A DNA stretch of 64,000 nt from JAIKWW01 sp052169645 (GTDB lineage: Bacteria > Bacillota > Clostridia > Peptostreptococcales > Anaerovoracaceae): positions 20,336 to 84,335 of the forward strand of contig JBQNCA010000007.1 in NCBI GenBank assembly GCA_052169645.1. The letters run 5' to 3'. Shown here piece by piece: positions 20,338 through 29,561 of this stretch. Under the pieces are notes generated by a model. The model was not told the origin of the DNA and made no database searches. It was given only the letters and a program-made list of their open reading frames with translations. Within the stretch, counting starts at the first letter, position 1. Each line of letters opens with the position of its first letter. A program made the translations under genes and the position numbers.

Positions 20338-21486
20338 TTATATATCCGAATTTCCGTTTTCAATTCTCGCAATCGTTGCAATCATTTTTACTGCATTTGC
20401 TTCGGACAAACCTCTTATAGATTTTCTATGTTTGTAATCCTGATATGCTACAGCTGCAAAGAGTGCCAATCCTGCATATCCGCTTGCCGGATATATGATA
20501 TTTATGAGAGTTCTGAAGTTTGTCATCCCCAGTACTAATCCGAGAGCCGTAAGCACCAAAGCCGCAACAAAGAATTTCTTTGTGCCGTCCTCGGCAAAAT
20601 GTCTTACACATCCCCACAGCATAGGAACCGTAGTCGTATATATTCCAAAGCATATGATAACTGCAAAGAGTGTCGCCAAAACGGGACTGATAGAACTTAC
20701 AAGTTCAAGAGTAGGAACCTGCTTCGCGTAGATTTCTTTTATATGAGCAATTATCCCAAGATTCATTACAAGTATGGAAGCTCCGAATAAAATGCCTCCG
20801 AGCAATCCGCCGTACATAGCTTCTTTACCGCTTTTTGCATTTCTTCCTAGACTGCATGATAAAATGATAACTACTATGGCATTGTATGCCGGATAAAGAA
20901 TAGCTGAGCCGAGCCACCCGCCGGGAGCTTTTGTTATTTCCAAGGTCGGTATTATATCGGAAGCCGCCGCTATGCCGTCAAAATTCGACATAAAGCTCCA
21001 TACCCCTACAGCAAGAGTAAACAGTATAATAACAGTTCCGATACCGCCTAATATTTCTCCCAATCTTGTCAGTCCCAAAATTACGGTAAAGAATGCAAAC
21101 AACGCCATTCCCACTCTGCCTATCATAGGATTGATTCCGAAATATTCGGACAGAGTTGCTCCCGCTCCTGCAATCATTATCACATATACACCGTAAAGAA
21201 AAATCTGAAATACGGTTTCAATATATTTCCCTGTCTTTATACCGAAATAAAATTCCAATATTTTTACAGGCGATTCGAGACGATGCTCAAATCCGTGTTT
21301 CATAAACATTGCCCCGCACCATGCAAACAGCACTGTAGTAACAAGTGTTCCCACTATACTCATTATTCCCTGACCGGCGAAAAATTGCAGTATTTCCTGT
21401 CCTGTAGCAAATCCCGAGCCTATTGCACATGCGACAAATGCACCTGACAGTTTGATGACATTGCGAATGTTCACTGTTTCATTCAT
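20338..21486 (-). CDS. YkvI-like integral membrane protein (APC-superfamily type)
   Basis: A 382-residue protein with about ten membrane helices, matching the conserved Firmicute YkvI group. The first helix carries FVACAIGSGFATGQEILQFF, where the broken G-x-G-F-A-T-G-Q-E motif resembles the unwound substrate helix of LeuT/APC-fold transporters. The final cytoplasmic tail is charged and short (YQDYKHRKSIRGLSEANAV). The substrate is unknown; amino-acid or amine transport is a reasonable inference given two amino-acid symporters nearby. AAGGAGG precedes the ATG. It appears monocistronic. Confidence 0.75.
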   Translation of the reverse strand: MNETVNIRNVIKLSGAFVACAIGSGFATGQEILQFFAGQGIMSIVGTLVTTVLFAWCGAMFMKHGFEHRLESPVKILEFYFGIKTGKYIETVFQIFLYGVYVIMIAGAGATLSEYFGINPMIGRVGMALFAFFTVILGLTRLGEILGGIGTVIILFTLAVGVWSFMSNFDGIAAASDIIPTLEITKAPGGWLGSAILYPAYNAIVVIILSCSLGRNAKSGKEAMYGGLLGGILFGASILVMNLGIIAHIKEIYAKQVPTLELVSSISPVLATLFAVIICFGIYTTTVPMLWGCVRHFAEDGTKKFFVAALVLTALGLVLGMTNFRTLINIIYPASGYAGLALFAAVAYQDYKHRKSIRGLSEANAVKMIATIARIENGNSDI

Positions 21487-21902
21487 AGCTTTCCTCCTTG
21501 AAATTTCTTTAATAATATATCCAAAGTTCTTTATAGAAACTTTTTATTCAAAATTCAGATATATTCCTGCATTGAGCTTTAAATGGATTATAATATGGAG
21601 GTTTCAGAATACTACGTCAGGTTTCAAACAGTTTATTTGCCGAAATTAAAAGCATTCGTTGTTTTATGGATTTTTTATTTTAAATATTATTTTTTCAAAA
21701 TATATTAAGGCATAAATTTATATATCCCCTAATTTATAATTGAAGCATGTCAATAAAAAGATGATTATTATAGTGAATTATTTTGTTCTATACACTGAAA
21801 AAGCCTTAATATTTGAAGCTTTGCAACAAATATTAAGGCTTTTAAAACATTCTCCCGAAATTTTTTATAGATATATAATTAAAGCATATTCAATTATAAT
21901 AT
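21487..21902. other. Intergenic region between the giant surface protein gene and YkvI-like gene
   Basis: 416 bp of AT-rich sequence with no gene. It contains the strong terminator at 21800-21842. On minus upstream of the YkvI-like gene there is a TATAAT at about 21587-21592 without a good -35. Confidence 0.5.
21800..21842 (-). terminator. Terminator of the giant surface protein gene
   Basis: A 16-bp perfect stem (AAAGCCTTAATATTTG and complement), with T-rich flanks, 60 bp after the stop at 21903. Confidence 0.85.
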
Positions 21903-24900
21903 TTATTTATCAAAATGCTTCATTATATCTATCAAATCCTGAATATCAATAATATTATCATGATTTACATCGCAGCCTGAGGCTTTCTGCCATTCCGGAT
22001 CTGTAGATTTAATATGGTAATTAAACTGAGCAATTGTTATATCCAGCAAATTGACCTTACCGTTGCGATCCAAATCGTATATGCTGTAAGCCGCTTCAGG
22101 ATCGTAAGCAGCATGTGCATCTTCAACACCGTTTACTTTTCCGAACAAAACCTTATTCTGGCTGTCGCTGCCGGAAATTTTCATCTTTGTAACTTTAAAT
22201 TTAGGAATTTCTCCATTAATCAGAATCTTCGCAACAGGCTTGGACAATTCATCCGTATAAAGCTTATCAGTTCCGTTAGGTGAAGATGTATATGTCAAAA
22301 TAAACATTCCACGGGTAACTCCTTCGGAATCTGTTTCCACATCGTGAAGACCGAGTGATTCAAATCCGTTTAAAGCTTCTATCTTAAGTTTTTCAGAATT
22401 GGCTTCAAAATGAACTTCAACACTTGCAACTTTTGCCGCATCTTTAAGTTTGAGATTGAAGATTGCCTCACCGTCTGAATTCTTCATTCTTTCTACATCA
22501 ACCTCAACCGTAGCCTTAATTTCTTCAGATATATCATCATCGGAAAGTTCTCCTCCGAAGTTGGCAGCCAACTTCTTGAGCACAACCGACTTTTTGCCGA
22601 CTACCCAAGTGTCAAATCCGTATCCTTCCGGAAGCTTTACCTGACCGTGAGCATAAGCGGAAAGTCCCTCTTCATACTTGCTCTTAAGCTCTCCGTCATT
22701 AATATTTTTATTCAAAAGCTGTGCAAATTCCGCAGTTTTAAGCTGAGCAGCCGTTTTGCCTTCGATATTTTCAACTATTCCGGAACCCATTGAGGTTACA
22801 TTGTATCCTACACCTTCAGGCTTATCAATAATCTTATTTCCGGATTTCTGCTCCGCTTCATTGTTGAAATAATTATTGTATGCTTTTGCGATTCCCGTAT
22901 TTCTGCCTATTACACCGCCCAAATCTCCGGTTGAGCGTTTTGAAGCAATCTTCATATCTGCATAGTTATTAACTGAAACGCCTGCATTCATACCGGAGAT
23001 TCCTCCTATTGAGCAGGATTCTACAGCTGTATCTGCATATATGGAGCCCATTGCGAAATTATTTATCAGAGCATTCCATGCATTTATTCCGGCTATTCCG
23101 CCTATGCACACCGAACCCGACTGAGAGCTTCCTGAAAGCTCGACATCCGTACCGCAATTCATTATATAGCTTGTGTCGATAAATCCGGCTATTCCTCCGA
23201 GCTGGCAATAGGTCCCGGCTGTTCTGCCGCTTATCGAACCTGTTACGGAGCAATTATCAACAATGCTTATTCTGATACTTTTATCCGGTAATCTTGCCTC
23301 AATTATCTGTCCCGCTAAGCCGCCGATATGCATACGTTCTTCGTCACTGCGATAGCTGTGCAGTTCTACATCTTTAAGGTTCAGATTTTTCACCGTCGCA
23401 CCCTCAAGAGTTGCAAAGAAACCTACAACTCTCAAAGCTTCAGGTGCAGACTTGCTTCCCATAGTTATGTTGCTGACTGTATGACCTTTGCCGTCAAAAT
23501 TTCCGCAGAAGGAATAATATCCGGTTCCGCCTATAGGAATCCATCTCAGACCCTTCATGTCAATATTGTGTGTAAGAACTACATACTCGCCCTCATAGTT
23601 GTCCGCAGCTGTTACAGATGCTGCAAATTTCTGAAGCTGCTCTGCGTTGGAAATCTTATAAGGATCTTCCGCACTTCCGCTTCCGCCTGCAAAGATCTTG
23701 CTCTTATCAACCTTATCATAAGTAGAGTGATCTGCTATTCTCACCTTTTTTATTAATGAAATTATAGCCTTCTTTAAAGCCTTAACTTCATCACTGTCGC
23801 TCTTTTCCACAGCTATTGAGCCTTGTTCCGCTTTTGCCTGTTCAAGCAGGGCTTTGGCTCTATTCTCAAAGCCTTCGCTTTCTTCATGAGAAACAATGCT
23901 TATGTCCGTAATATGTCCTTCCGCTACTACACCTTTCAGTATAATAAAGCCTTTAGTCCCTTCAGCTCTTCCGTAATAATCCCCGTTTTCAAAGATTTCT
24001 TCTTCAGGAACATATTTGATTTCTTCATATGTAAGCTCTGCAGCCTGATCGCTCAGCGTTGCCACACCTTCGTCCAACTTCCATTTTTTCAAAGCTGTAC
24101 CCTGAGGAAGTTCCGAATTGATGTCTATAGGGAAATGAGCAAAGTTTGAATTCAGCTTATTGACTATCATTTCAGATTTCATTTCAGCTGCGGTATAACC
24201 TTCATTTTCCTTAACTATTGCACCCCTGAACTTAACACCGTCTTCATTGATTCCGCCGGGAACGATTATACCGAAAGCTTCTACAGGATTTTGAACGGTA
24301 GCGGCATTCCTTACTCTTGCTTCCTTATTGAAATAATTATATGCACTGGTGCTGATTCCCGTAGTATCTCCTGCCAATGCTCCTACTATCTTTGTCCATG
24401 TATCGGATTCAACATTTCCTGTAGCATAGCAATTTGCCATCTGCCCTGCCTGAAGACCTGCTATACCGCCGAGCCAGCTGACACCTTCTTCACCGTTTTC
24501 TCTGTCGGTCCATCCCGATACGTTTCCTGTCGCATAGCAATTTGCTATTATTCCCATGGATAAAGCTGATATACCGCCTGCTTCGGCATTTCCCGCCGTG
24601 CATTCCGCTCTGACATCAACATTTGTCCAACTGTTTATTATTCCGCCGCCCGTACTATAAGGAACTATACCTGCTGTGAAGCAGTTTCTTTTTGACTCAA
24701 CTCTGCCTCTGATATACCCTGTAACATAGCAGGAATCGATGAGCGCACCGCTGTTCTGAGCGGCAATACCGCCTGCCATTACCTGAGTTTTGCTTTCAAC
24801 ATTTATGCAAATGTCGGTCAATCCGAGATTTTTAACTACGGCATTTTTATTTAAATGTACGAAAAGTCCTACGAATATCGGATCGTTATTCTTTACAGCT

Positions 24901-26945
24901 GATTCCCTTGTACCTTGAGTAAAAGCTTTTATCTGATGATTGTTTCCGTTAAAGGTTCCGTTAAAAGTTCCGGCTTTTTCAACTCCCATGCCAAGCGGTC
25001 TTATATCATCTACAGAAGAAAGATCAAGATCAGCCATAAGCTTTATATACTTTCCGGTATAATCATTTCCCTTTGCAATATCTTCACCGAATGCTTTCAG
25101 CTGAGCTACGGTTTCTATCAGGAAAGGTTCTTCCTGCGTACCTTTTCCGCCTGCAAATATAGCATTCGGAGTTTCCGGTTCGGACGGATCAGGTATATCG
25201 CTTCCGTCATTCACTTCACCTATAGGCAAAAGTTTTGAATTTTCATCCTGCGCCCAGTTATAGAAAGCCGGCACAAGAGATATTTTTTCATTGAAATTGT
25301 ACTTCGCTCTGGAATCCTTCAGCTTATCAAAATATGCAGCTGCAGTTTCCTTTGCCTTACTGCCGAGTCCCTTTTTCATTTTCAATGCAAGATTGTCATC
25401 AGGATCTACAGCCTTAAGATCGGTAAAGCGTTCCTCAACATTGCTTACGCCTATGGCATAGGTTTCAGCCAAATCTTTTCCGTTTTCGGTAAACTTTGAA
25501 TTTTTGCTGTAATAGCAATCCTTAGCTGCTGCATTTACATATGCCGAGCCGAATATTCCGCCTATTCCGGGTTCTTCCGCTTCAATCGCATTGATTAAAA
25601 CCAGATTTCCTCCGAAATAGCAGTTATATACCATACCCCCGCCTGCAGCCATTATTCCGCCTACGCTGCAGCTAACCTTGGAGCTCATATTCGCACCCCT
25701 GACTTCGACGTTTCCGTAAGCGGCGCAATTCATGGTAAGAGCTTCCCAGCTTCCCATAGCGCAAATTCCTCCGGCACAAGCCGACATGGAATCAGATTTT
25801 GAGCTTATATTTATATTCGTACTGCTGTTTGCCAAAGTTCCGCCTGCATCCCATTTTCCTACAAGGCCTCCTACATATGACCAATTATTGTTTACATGCA
25901 GACTGAAGTTTCCTGATACTACATTTACTCTGTCAACAACTATATTGTTGCTTCTGCCTCGTGTTTCACCTGCTAAAACACCTGCATATATTCGCTTGGC
26001 TCCGTTAAGATTTGCATCTATATTTACATTTTCAAAAGTCAGCTGTTCAACGGATGCATCTTCTGCAAGAACCGCAAAAAATCCTATTCTTTCAAGTTCA
26101 TTGCCATCGGTTCCTATAGCGATATTCATATTTGATATCTTGAAGCCCTGACCGTTAAAATGTCCGCTGAACGGCAAGCTTGAGGATCCGGCAGGAGTCC
26201 ACGCCTCGCTCAGAGATATATCACTTGTAAGCTTTATATACTTATCCTTAAAGGATTCCCCTTTATTTATTGAATCCGCAAAATATCTGAGCTGCGCTTC
26301 ATTGCTGATTTCAAAAGGAGATTCCTTCGTACCGTCACCGGCTGCAAATTTGTTTTCAGAAGGATCAGGTTCATTGATGATTTTGTCCTTCAAAGCATCC
26401 TTGACAGCATTGATTATACCGTTGCTGCTGCCTGTAGCTCCCGATACTACATCAACTCCGTCCGTACCGTTGTTATTTTTGATAATATCAAGCAGCTTCT
26501 TCGCCTTGTTCCAAAATCTCGAACCGTATTCTTTTGTGTCCTTAATAACAGCTATATTAGATATCTTCCCGCCTTCAACAGTCACATCAAGTATAACCGT
26601 TCCGAAATTTTTTATCTTTCCGTTTTTTCCGACAATATCTGCAGGTGCACTTCCTCTGAATGTTCCGTCTTTATACTTCACATTCATAGGCGTAAGCTCG
26701 GATAATACACCCTCAAGCTCGTCACCTTCAAGTTCCATAACGACATCTTCTTCGTTTTCTTCAATAACCTCAAGATTTTCCAAATCTCCGGATTCTTCAA
26801 TCACAGGTTCCTCAATTGCTGTAGAGTTCTCATCGGGAACATCCGCAGCAAACACCGGAACCGATGTCATGCTGAATACCATTGCGATGCACAAAAGCCA
26901 TGTAAGAAGCTTTCTTCCATACATCATTGCGAATCTTCGATTCAT
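21903..26945 (-). CDS. Giant secreted protein: FMN_bind, GLUG repeats, degenerate FMN_bind, cohesin-like module, dockerin
   Basis: About 1680 residues. A signal peptide ends near PVFAADVP. An acidic linker leads to an FMN_bind domain (~88-188) with covalent flavin motif VVSGATGSSNG, threonine near 171. Three long GLUG-rich blocks follow (about 200-560, 600-960 and 1090-1440), each opened by FAAGDGT/FAGGKGT/FAGGSGS-type sequence and GLUG turns such as GGIAG. Between blocks 2 and 3 lies a second FMN_bind-like fold (ENGDYYGRAEGTKGFI) without the SGAT site. Near the C-terminus are a cohesin-like beta module (ATVEVDVERM...) and a two-repeat dockerin with calcium loops DLDRNGKVNLLD and DVNHDNIIDIQD. 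There is no SLH or LPXTG anchor, so attachment through cohesin is likely. The start follows AGGAGG by 7 bases. Confidence 0.88.
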   Translation of the reverse strand: MNRRFAMMYGRKLLTWLLCIAMVFSMTSVPVFAADVPDENSTAIEEPVIEESGDLENLEVIEENEEDVVMELEGDELEGVLSELTPMNVKYKDGTFRGSAPADIVGKNGKIKNFGTVILDVTVEGGKISNIAVIKDTKEYGSRFWNKAKKLLDIIKNNNGTDGVDVVSGATGSSNGIINAVKDALKDKIINEPDPSENKFAAGDGTKESPFEISNEAQLRYFADSINKGESFKDKYIKLTSDISLSEAWTPAGSSSLPFSGHFNGQGFKISNMNIAIGTDGNELERIGFFAVLAEDASVEQLTFENVNIDANLNGAKRIYAGVLAGETRGRSNNIVVDRVNVVSGNFSLHVNNNWSYVGGLVGKWDAGGTLANSSTNINISSKSDSMSACAGGICAMGSWEALTMNCAAYGNVEVRGANMSSKVSCSVGGIMAAGGGMVYNCYFGGNLVLINAIEAEEPGIGGIFGSAYVNAAAKDCYYSKNSKFTENGKDLAETYAIGVSNVEERFTDLKAVDPDDNLALKMKKGLGSKAKETAAAYFDKLKDSRAKYNFNEKISLVPAFYNWAQDENSKLLPIGEVNDGSDIPDPSEPETPNAIFAGGKGTQEEPFLIETVAQLKAFGEDIAKGNDYTGKYIKLMADLDLSSVDDIRPLGMGVEKAGTFNGTFNGNNHQIKAFTQGTRESAVKNNDPIFVGLFVHLNKNAVVKNLGLTDICINVESKTQVMAGGIAAQNSGALIDSCYVTGYIRGRVESKRNCFTAGIVPYSTGGGIINSWTNVDVRAECTAGNAEAGGISALSMGIIANCYATGNVSGWTDRENGEEGVSWLGGIAGLQAGQMANCYATGNVESDTWTKIVGALAGDTTGISTSAYNYFNKEARVRNAATVQNPVEAFGIIVPGGINEDGVKFRGAIVKENEGYTAAEMKSEMIVNKLNSNFAHFPIDINSELPQGTALKKWKLDEGVATLSDQAAELTYEEIKYVPEEEIFENGDYYGRAEGTKGFIILKGVVAEGHITDISIVSHEESEGFENRAKALLEQAKAEQGSIAVEKSDSDEVKALKKAIISLIKKVRIADHSTYDKVDKSKIFAGGSGSAEDPYKISNAEQLQKFAASVTAADNYEGEYVVLTHNIDMKGLRWIPIGGTGYYSFCGNFDGKGHTVSNITMGSKSAPEALRVVGFFATLEGATVKNLNLKDVELHSYRSDEERMHIGGLAGQIIEARLPDKSIRISIVDNCSVTGSISGRTAGTYCQLGGIAGFIDTSYIMNCGTDVELSGSSQSGSVCIGGIAGINAWNALINNFAMGSIYADTAVESCSIGGISGMNAGVSVNNYADMKIASKRSTGDLGGVIGRNTGIAKAYNNYFNNEAEQKSGNKIIDKPEGVGYNVTSMGSGIVENIEGKTAAQLKTAEFAQLLNKNINDGELKSKYEEGLSAYAHGQVKLPEGYGFDTWVVGKKSVVLKKLAANFGGELSDDDISEEIKATVEVDVERMKNSDGEAIFNLKLKDAAKVASVEVHFEANSEKLKIEALNGFESLGLHDVETDSEGVTRGMFILTYTSSPNGTDKLYTDELSKPVAKILINGEIPKFKVTKMKISGSDSQNKVLFGKVNGVEDAHAAYDPEAAYSIYDLDRNGKVNLLDITIAQFNYHIKSTDPEWQKASGCDVNHDNIIDIQDLIDIMKHFDK

Positions 26946-27055
26946 CAATTAACCTCCTTTTACAAATTCCTCATCAAGCTGAGCATCCGATAATTTATAT
27001 ATGTAAACCGCTTTGTATATTAAAAATATTTATTTTTAATAATAAAGTTTCTTAA

Positions 27056-27069
27056 TTAGTCATTTCTAA
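27056..27069. promoter_or_regulatory. TTAG-N6-CTAA box, proximal to the giant surface protein gene
   Basis: TTAGTCATTTCTAA, followed by C. The same palindromic architecture occurs at 27142, 60722 and 60802. It resembles half-sites of DtxR/IdeR-type operators, but the spacing differs, so the regulator is unknown. Confidence 0.55.
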
Positions 27070-27139
27070 CTTATAAAGATTTTATTTTGTAACTTTAAAG
27101 CAATCTATTATTGTATAAATATCAAAATTTCAGCATCAT

Positions 27140-27157
27140 GGTTAGTTACATCTAACC
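27140..27157. promoter_or_regulatory. GGTTAG-N6-CTAACC box, distal to the giant surface protein gene
   Basis: A perfect 6-bp inverted repeat around TTACAT; the core TTAG/CTAA lies at 27142-27155, 86 bp from the proximal box, close to eight helical turns. Confidence 0.6.
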
Positions 27158-27329
27158 TATCGGTAAAAAATATAGGCTCGATAAAGCCGCTCATACCAAT
27201 GGTTCCAAGCTCCCATCGCTTTTGATTGTATTATATTTATTAACCTTGGTCAATAGTATTTCACAATATACATTAATTCAAAAAATATTTTAAATCCGCT
27301 TCATAAAAATGTAACTTATCATATTAAAA

Positions 27330-27414
27330 AGTATCCTCGGAGAAAATTTTTAATCCGCATATGTCAATAATATATTTTGATAAAACGACGATACGGCTTT
27401 ACTCCGAGGATGCT
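27330..27414 (-). terminator. Large-loop terminator of the GGDEF/HD-GYP-like gene
   Basis: AGTATCCTCGGAG and CTCCGAGGATGCT form a 13-bp stem (one G-T pair) closing a 59-nt apical region with its own TCAA/TTGA and CCG/CGG pairings. On minus the stem is followed by CTTTTTAAT. Confidence 0.65.
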
Positions 27415-27422
27415 GAGCATAT

Positions 27423-29525
27423 TCAGTTTATGCCTTCAGGAAACATATTTTCAATAAATTCACGTTCGGCTCCGATAATTTCTTTATTATGGATTTCATT
27501 TATGAATATTTTTACAATATCAGGATCGAATTGAGTACCGGAGCAACGCAACAGCTCGTCTACAGCTTCTTCTTCACTCCTCGCACTCCTATATACGGTG
27601 CCGTTAGTTATAAGTTCATACGCCGACACCAACGATACTATTCGTGATTGTATCGGGATATCCTCTCCTGAGAGTCCATACGGATATCCGCTGCCGTCCC
27701 AATTTTCCCTCTGCGCCAACAGATAAGACGAAATTTTATTTAAAGCCTTGTTTGAATTTAAAATATAAAATCCCTTCAGCGGTATCATTCTAACATCTTC
27801 CCGCTCTTTATCCGTGAGAGCGTCTTTTTTGCATAAAATGCTGTCCGATAATGTAAGTTTTCCTATTTCATAAAGCGCAGCCAACAGCTCTATCTCAGAA
27901 ATATTTTCATCGTAAAGATTCATTTTTTCCGCCACCATTACAGCATTTTTACATATGCGTTTGCGGCGTTCAATCGAGCTTATTCCCAACACATCCACAT
28001 GCTCATTGAGTTCCTTTACTATAAATGAATGAGAACTGTACGGATTAAGCATCTTTTTACAACGCATAGCATTTCTCGCTGCTCCCAACACGTCGGCAAG
28101 CATCACTGAATCATTGTTTTTTTCCGCAACACCGTATTCTACACTCAGGAAAATAGGAAAATCAACCTGATAGCTTATTATCTCTTTTACAAAGCTCATC
28201 CTTCCCATTGCTTGAGCCTCTGTAAAACCGGGCATTATTATGACAGTTTCGCAGTTGCTTACAGCGGTAAAATCCTCTATCCTGAGCTGTGTCTTTAAAA
28301 CCTCATTGCAAAATTTCAACATACGGTCGCCTTCGGAAACACCCATCATGTCATTCACAATGCTTAGACCGTTTATATCCATTACGGCTATACATACCGG
28401 CATATATTCAGGACTGTCAAATTCCCTGAGCTTTACCTCCAAAACCTCTTCATCGTACATTCCTGTAATAGGATCACATATCATCTCCTCTTCTATATCA
28501 CTGTACATATTTTGCAAGCTTGTAATGTCATGAAGAACATAAATACTGCCTATTTTATGTCCCTTATCATCTGTCAGCCTGTGAAAATCGAAGTTATAGC
28601 AGCGCTGTTCATTTTCCACCATCAGCATCAATTCTACAGTGGTGCCGTCTATTAAATAATCCGCATCCATACCGAGCCTGCCGTCTACAAACATATTCTC
28701 ATCCAGAACTCCTATATAGTCTTTATTAAAATTGAGAATTTCACCTGCTTTTGAACTGAAATCAAAAAGGAATCCGTCAGCATCAAACATTACCACCATG
28801 GCTCCCAGCCTGTCCAACATATCATTGCGAGAGAACATTCGTAAAATATACATCCCTGTATTTCCATGAATAAGATATAGAATTATAGCGCATCCGCAAT
28901 ATATTATAGATGAAATATCAGGACCTACATAGCTGAACAAAAGATACATCAACGCATTTATCGCAATTATAGTGTAAATATAAAAAACAGCATCATATTT
29001 TTTAGCGTTTGCAACAGAATCCTTTTTCTTTCTTTCTGCCGTCGAATAGATTGCAAATGCATTAATAAAAAATAATATAATATAGTGAATTGCAATAGGA
29101 ACATGCTTTATCATTGTAAAAAACAGTTTCCCCTCCATACTCACGGTTCTGAATTCGAACATCCATTGATTCATAGGATTCAGAACGAGCAGCACGGCAT
29201 CGCCGATTACGAGCACAAGCATTACAATCAGTGCAATTTTTTCTCCGGAGCTTTCATATTTCAGATTTATATTTAAACTCATATCATAAAGAATGACAAA
29301 CAGCCACGCCCCTATACTCATCTGTATACTTTGAATTATAGAAGTCGGTAATTCTGTAGAAATTATGAGAGCTATAACATAAATTGCACAATCTATTGCT
29401 GCCAAAGCAAGCATAACGGAAATTCTTTTGCCTATACGAGTATCATTTTCAAATGATTTGCAAAGGAAAAACAATGTCGTCAAAACACAGGCAACATATA
29501 TTATAATAAAACCTATAGTATTCAT
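27423..29525 (-). CDS. Membrane protein with PAS, degenerate GGDEF and degenerate HD-GYP domains
   Basis: About 700 residues. Seven N-terminal membrane helices resemble the His-kinase N-terminal 7TM sensor. A PAS domain follows (~240-340), then a GGDEF-type fold (~350-510) and an HD-GYP-type fold (~520-690). The GGDEF motif position reads SNCETV, although DPITGMYD and DINGLSIVNDMMG are recognisable. In the HD-GYP domain the metal-binding HD is replaced by LYEIGKL and the second His cluster by AQRENWDGSGYP. Both enzymatic activities are therefore probably lost, and a c-di-GMP-binding or signalling scaffold is the likelier role. The start is chosen at MNTIGF because AAGGAG lies 12 bases before it. 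It follows addA by about 36 bp. Confidence 0.8.
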   Translation of the reverse strand: MNTIGFIIIYVACVLTTLFFLCKSFENDTRIGKRISVMLALAAIDCAIYVIALIISTELPTSIIQSIQMSIGAWLFVILYDMSLNINLKYESSGEKIALIVMLVLVIGDAVLLVLNPMNQWMFEFRTVSMEGKLFFTMIKHVPIAIHYIILFFINAFAIYSTAERKKKDSVANAKKYDAVFYIYTIIAINALMYLLFSYVGPDISSIIYCGCAIILYLIHGNTGMYILRMFSRNDMLDRLGAMVVMFDADGFLFDFSSKAGEILNFNKDYIGVLDENMFVDGRLGMDADYLIDGTTVELMLMVENEQRCYNFDFHRLTDDKGHKIGSIYVLHDITSLQNMYSDIEEEMICDPITGMYDEEVLEVKLREFDSPEYMPVCIAVMDINGLSIVNDMMGVSEGDRMLKFCNEVLKTQLRIEDFTAVSNCETVIIMPGFTEAQAMGRMSFVKEIISYQVDFPIFLSVEYGVAEKNNDSVMLADVLGAARNAMRCKKMLNPYSSHSFIVKELNEHVDVLGISSIERRKRICKNAVMVAEKMNLYDENISEIELLAALYEIGKLTLSDSILCKKDALTDKEREDVRMIPLKGFYILNSNKALNKISSYLLAQRENWDGSGYPYGLSGEDIPIQSRIVSLVSAYELITNGTVYRSARSEEEAVDELLRCSGTQFDPDIVKIFINEIHNKEIIGAEREFIENMFPEGIN

Positions 29526-29561
29526 ATTTCGGCATTTCTCCTTTCTGCCGAGCTTCATTGT

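Larger units (their letters stand above)
26946..27422. other. Upstream region of the giant surface protein gene
   Basis: 477 bp without a gene. On minus it holds two TTAG-N6-CTAA boxes (27056-27069, 27142-27155), a leader stem GGCT/AGCC near 27175-27190 followed by TATATTTTTT, and at the far end the terminator of the next gene upstream (27330-27414). Confidence 0.6.

Noticed and set aside
26302..26952. 216-codon plus-strand open frame opposite the giant surface protein gene
   Set aside because: Low-complexity Ser/Pro/Ile-rich product, antisense to a well-supported gene.
27175..27215. Riboswitch in the leader of the giant surface protein gene
   Set aside because: Short GGCT/AGCC and CCA/TGG stems are present, but nothing matches a riboswitch class I know.
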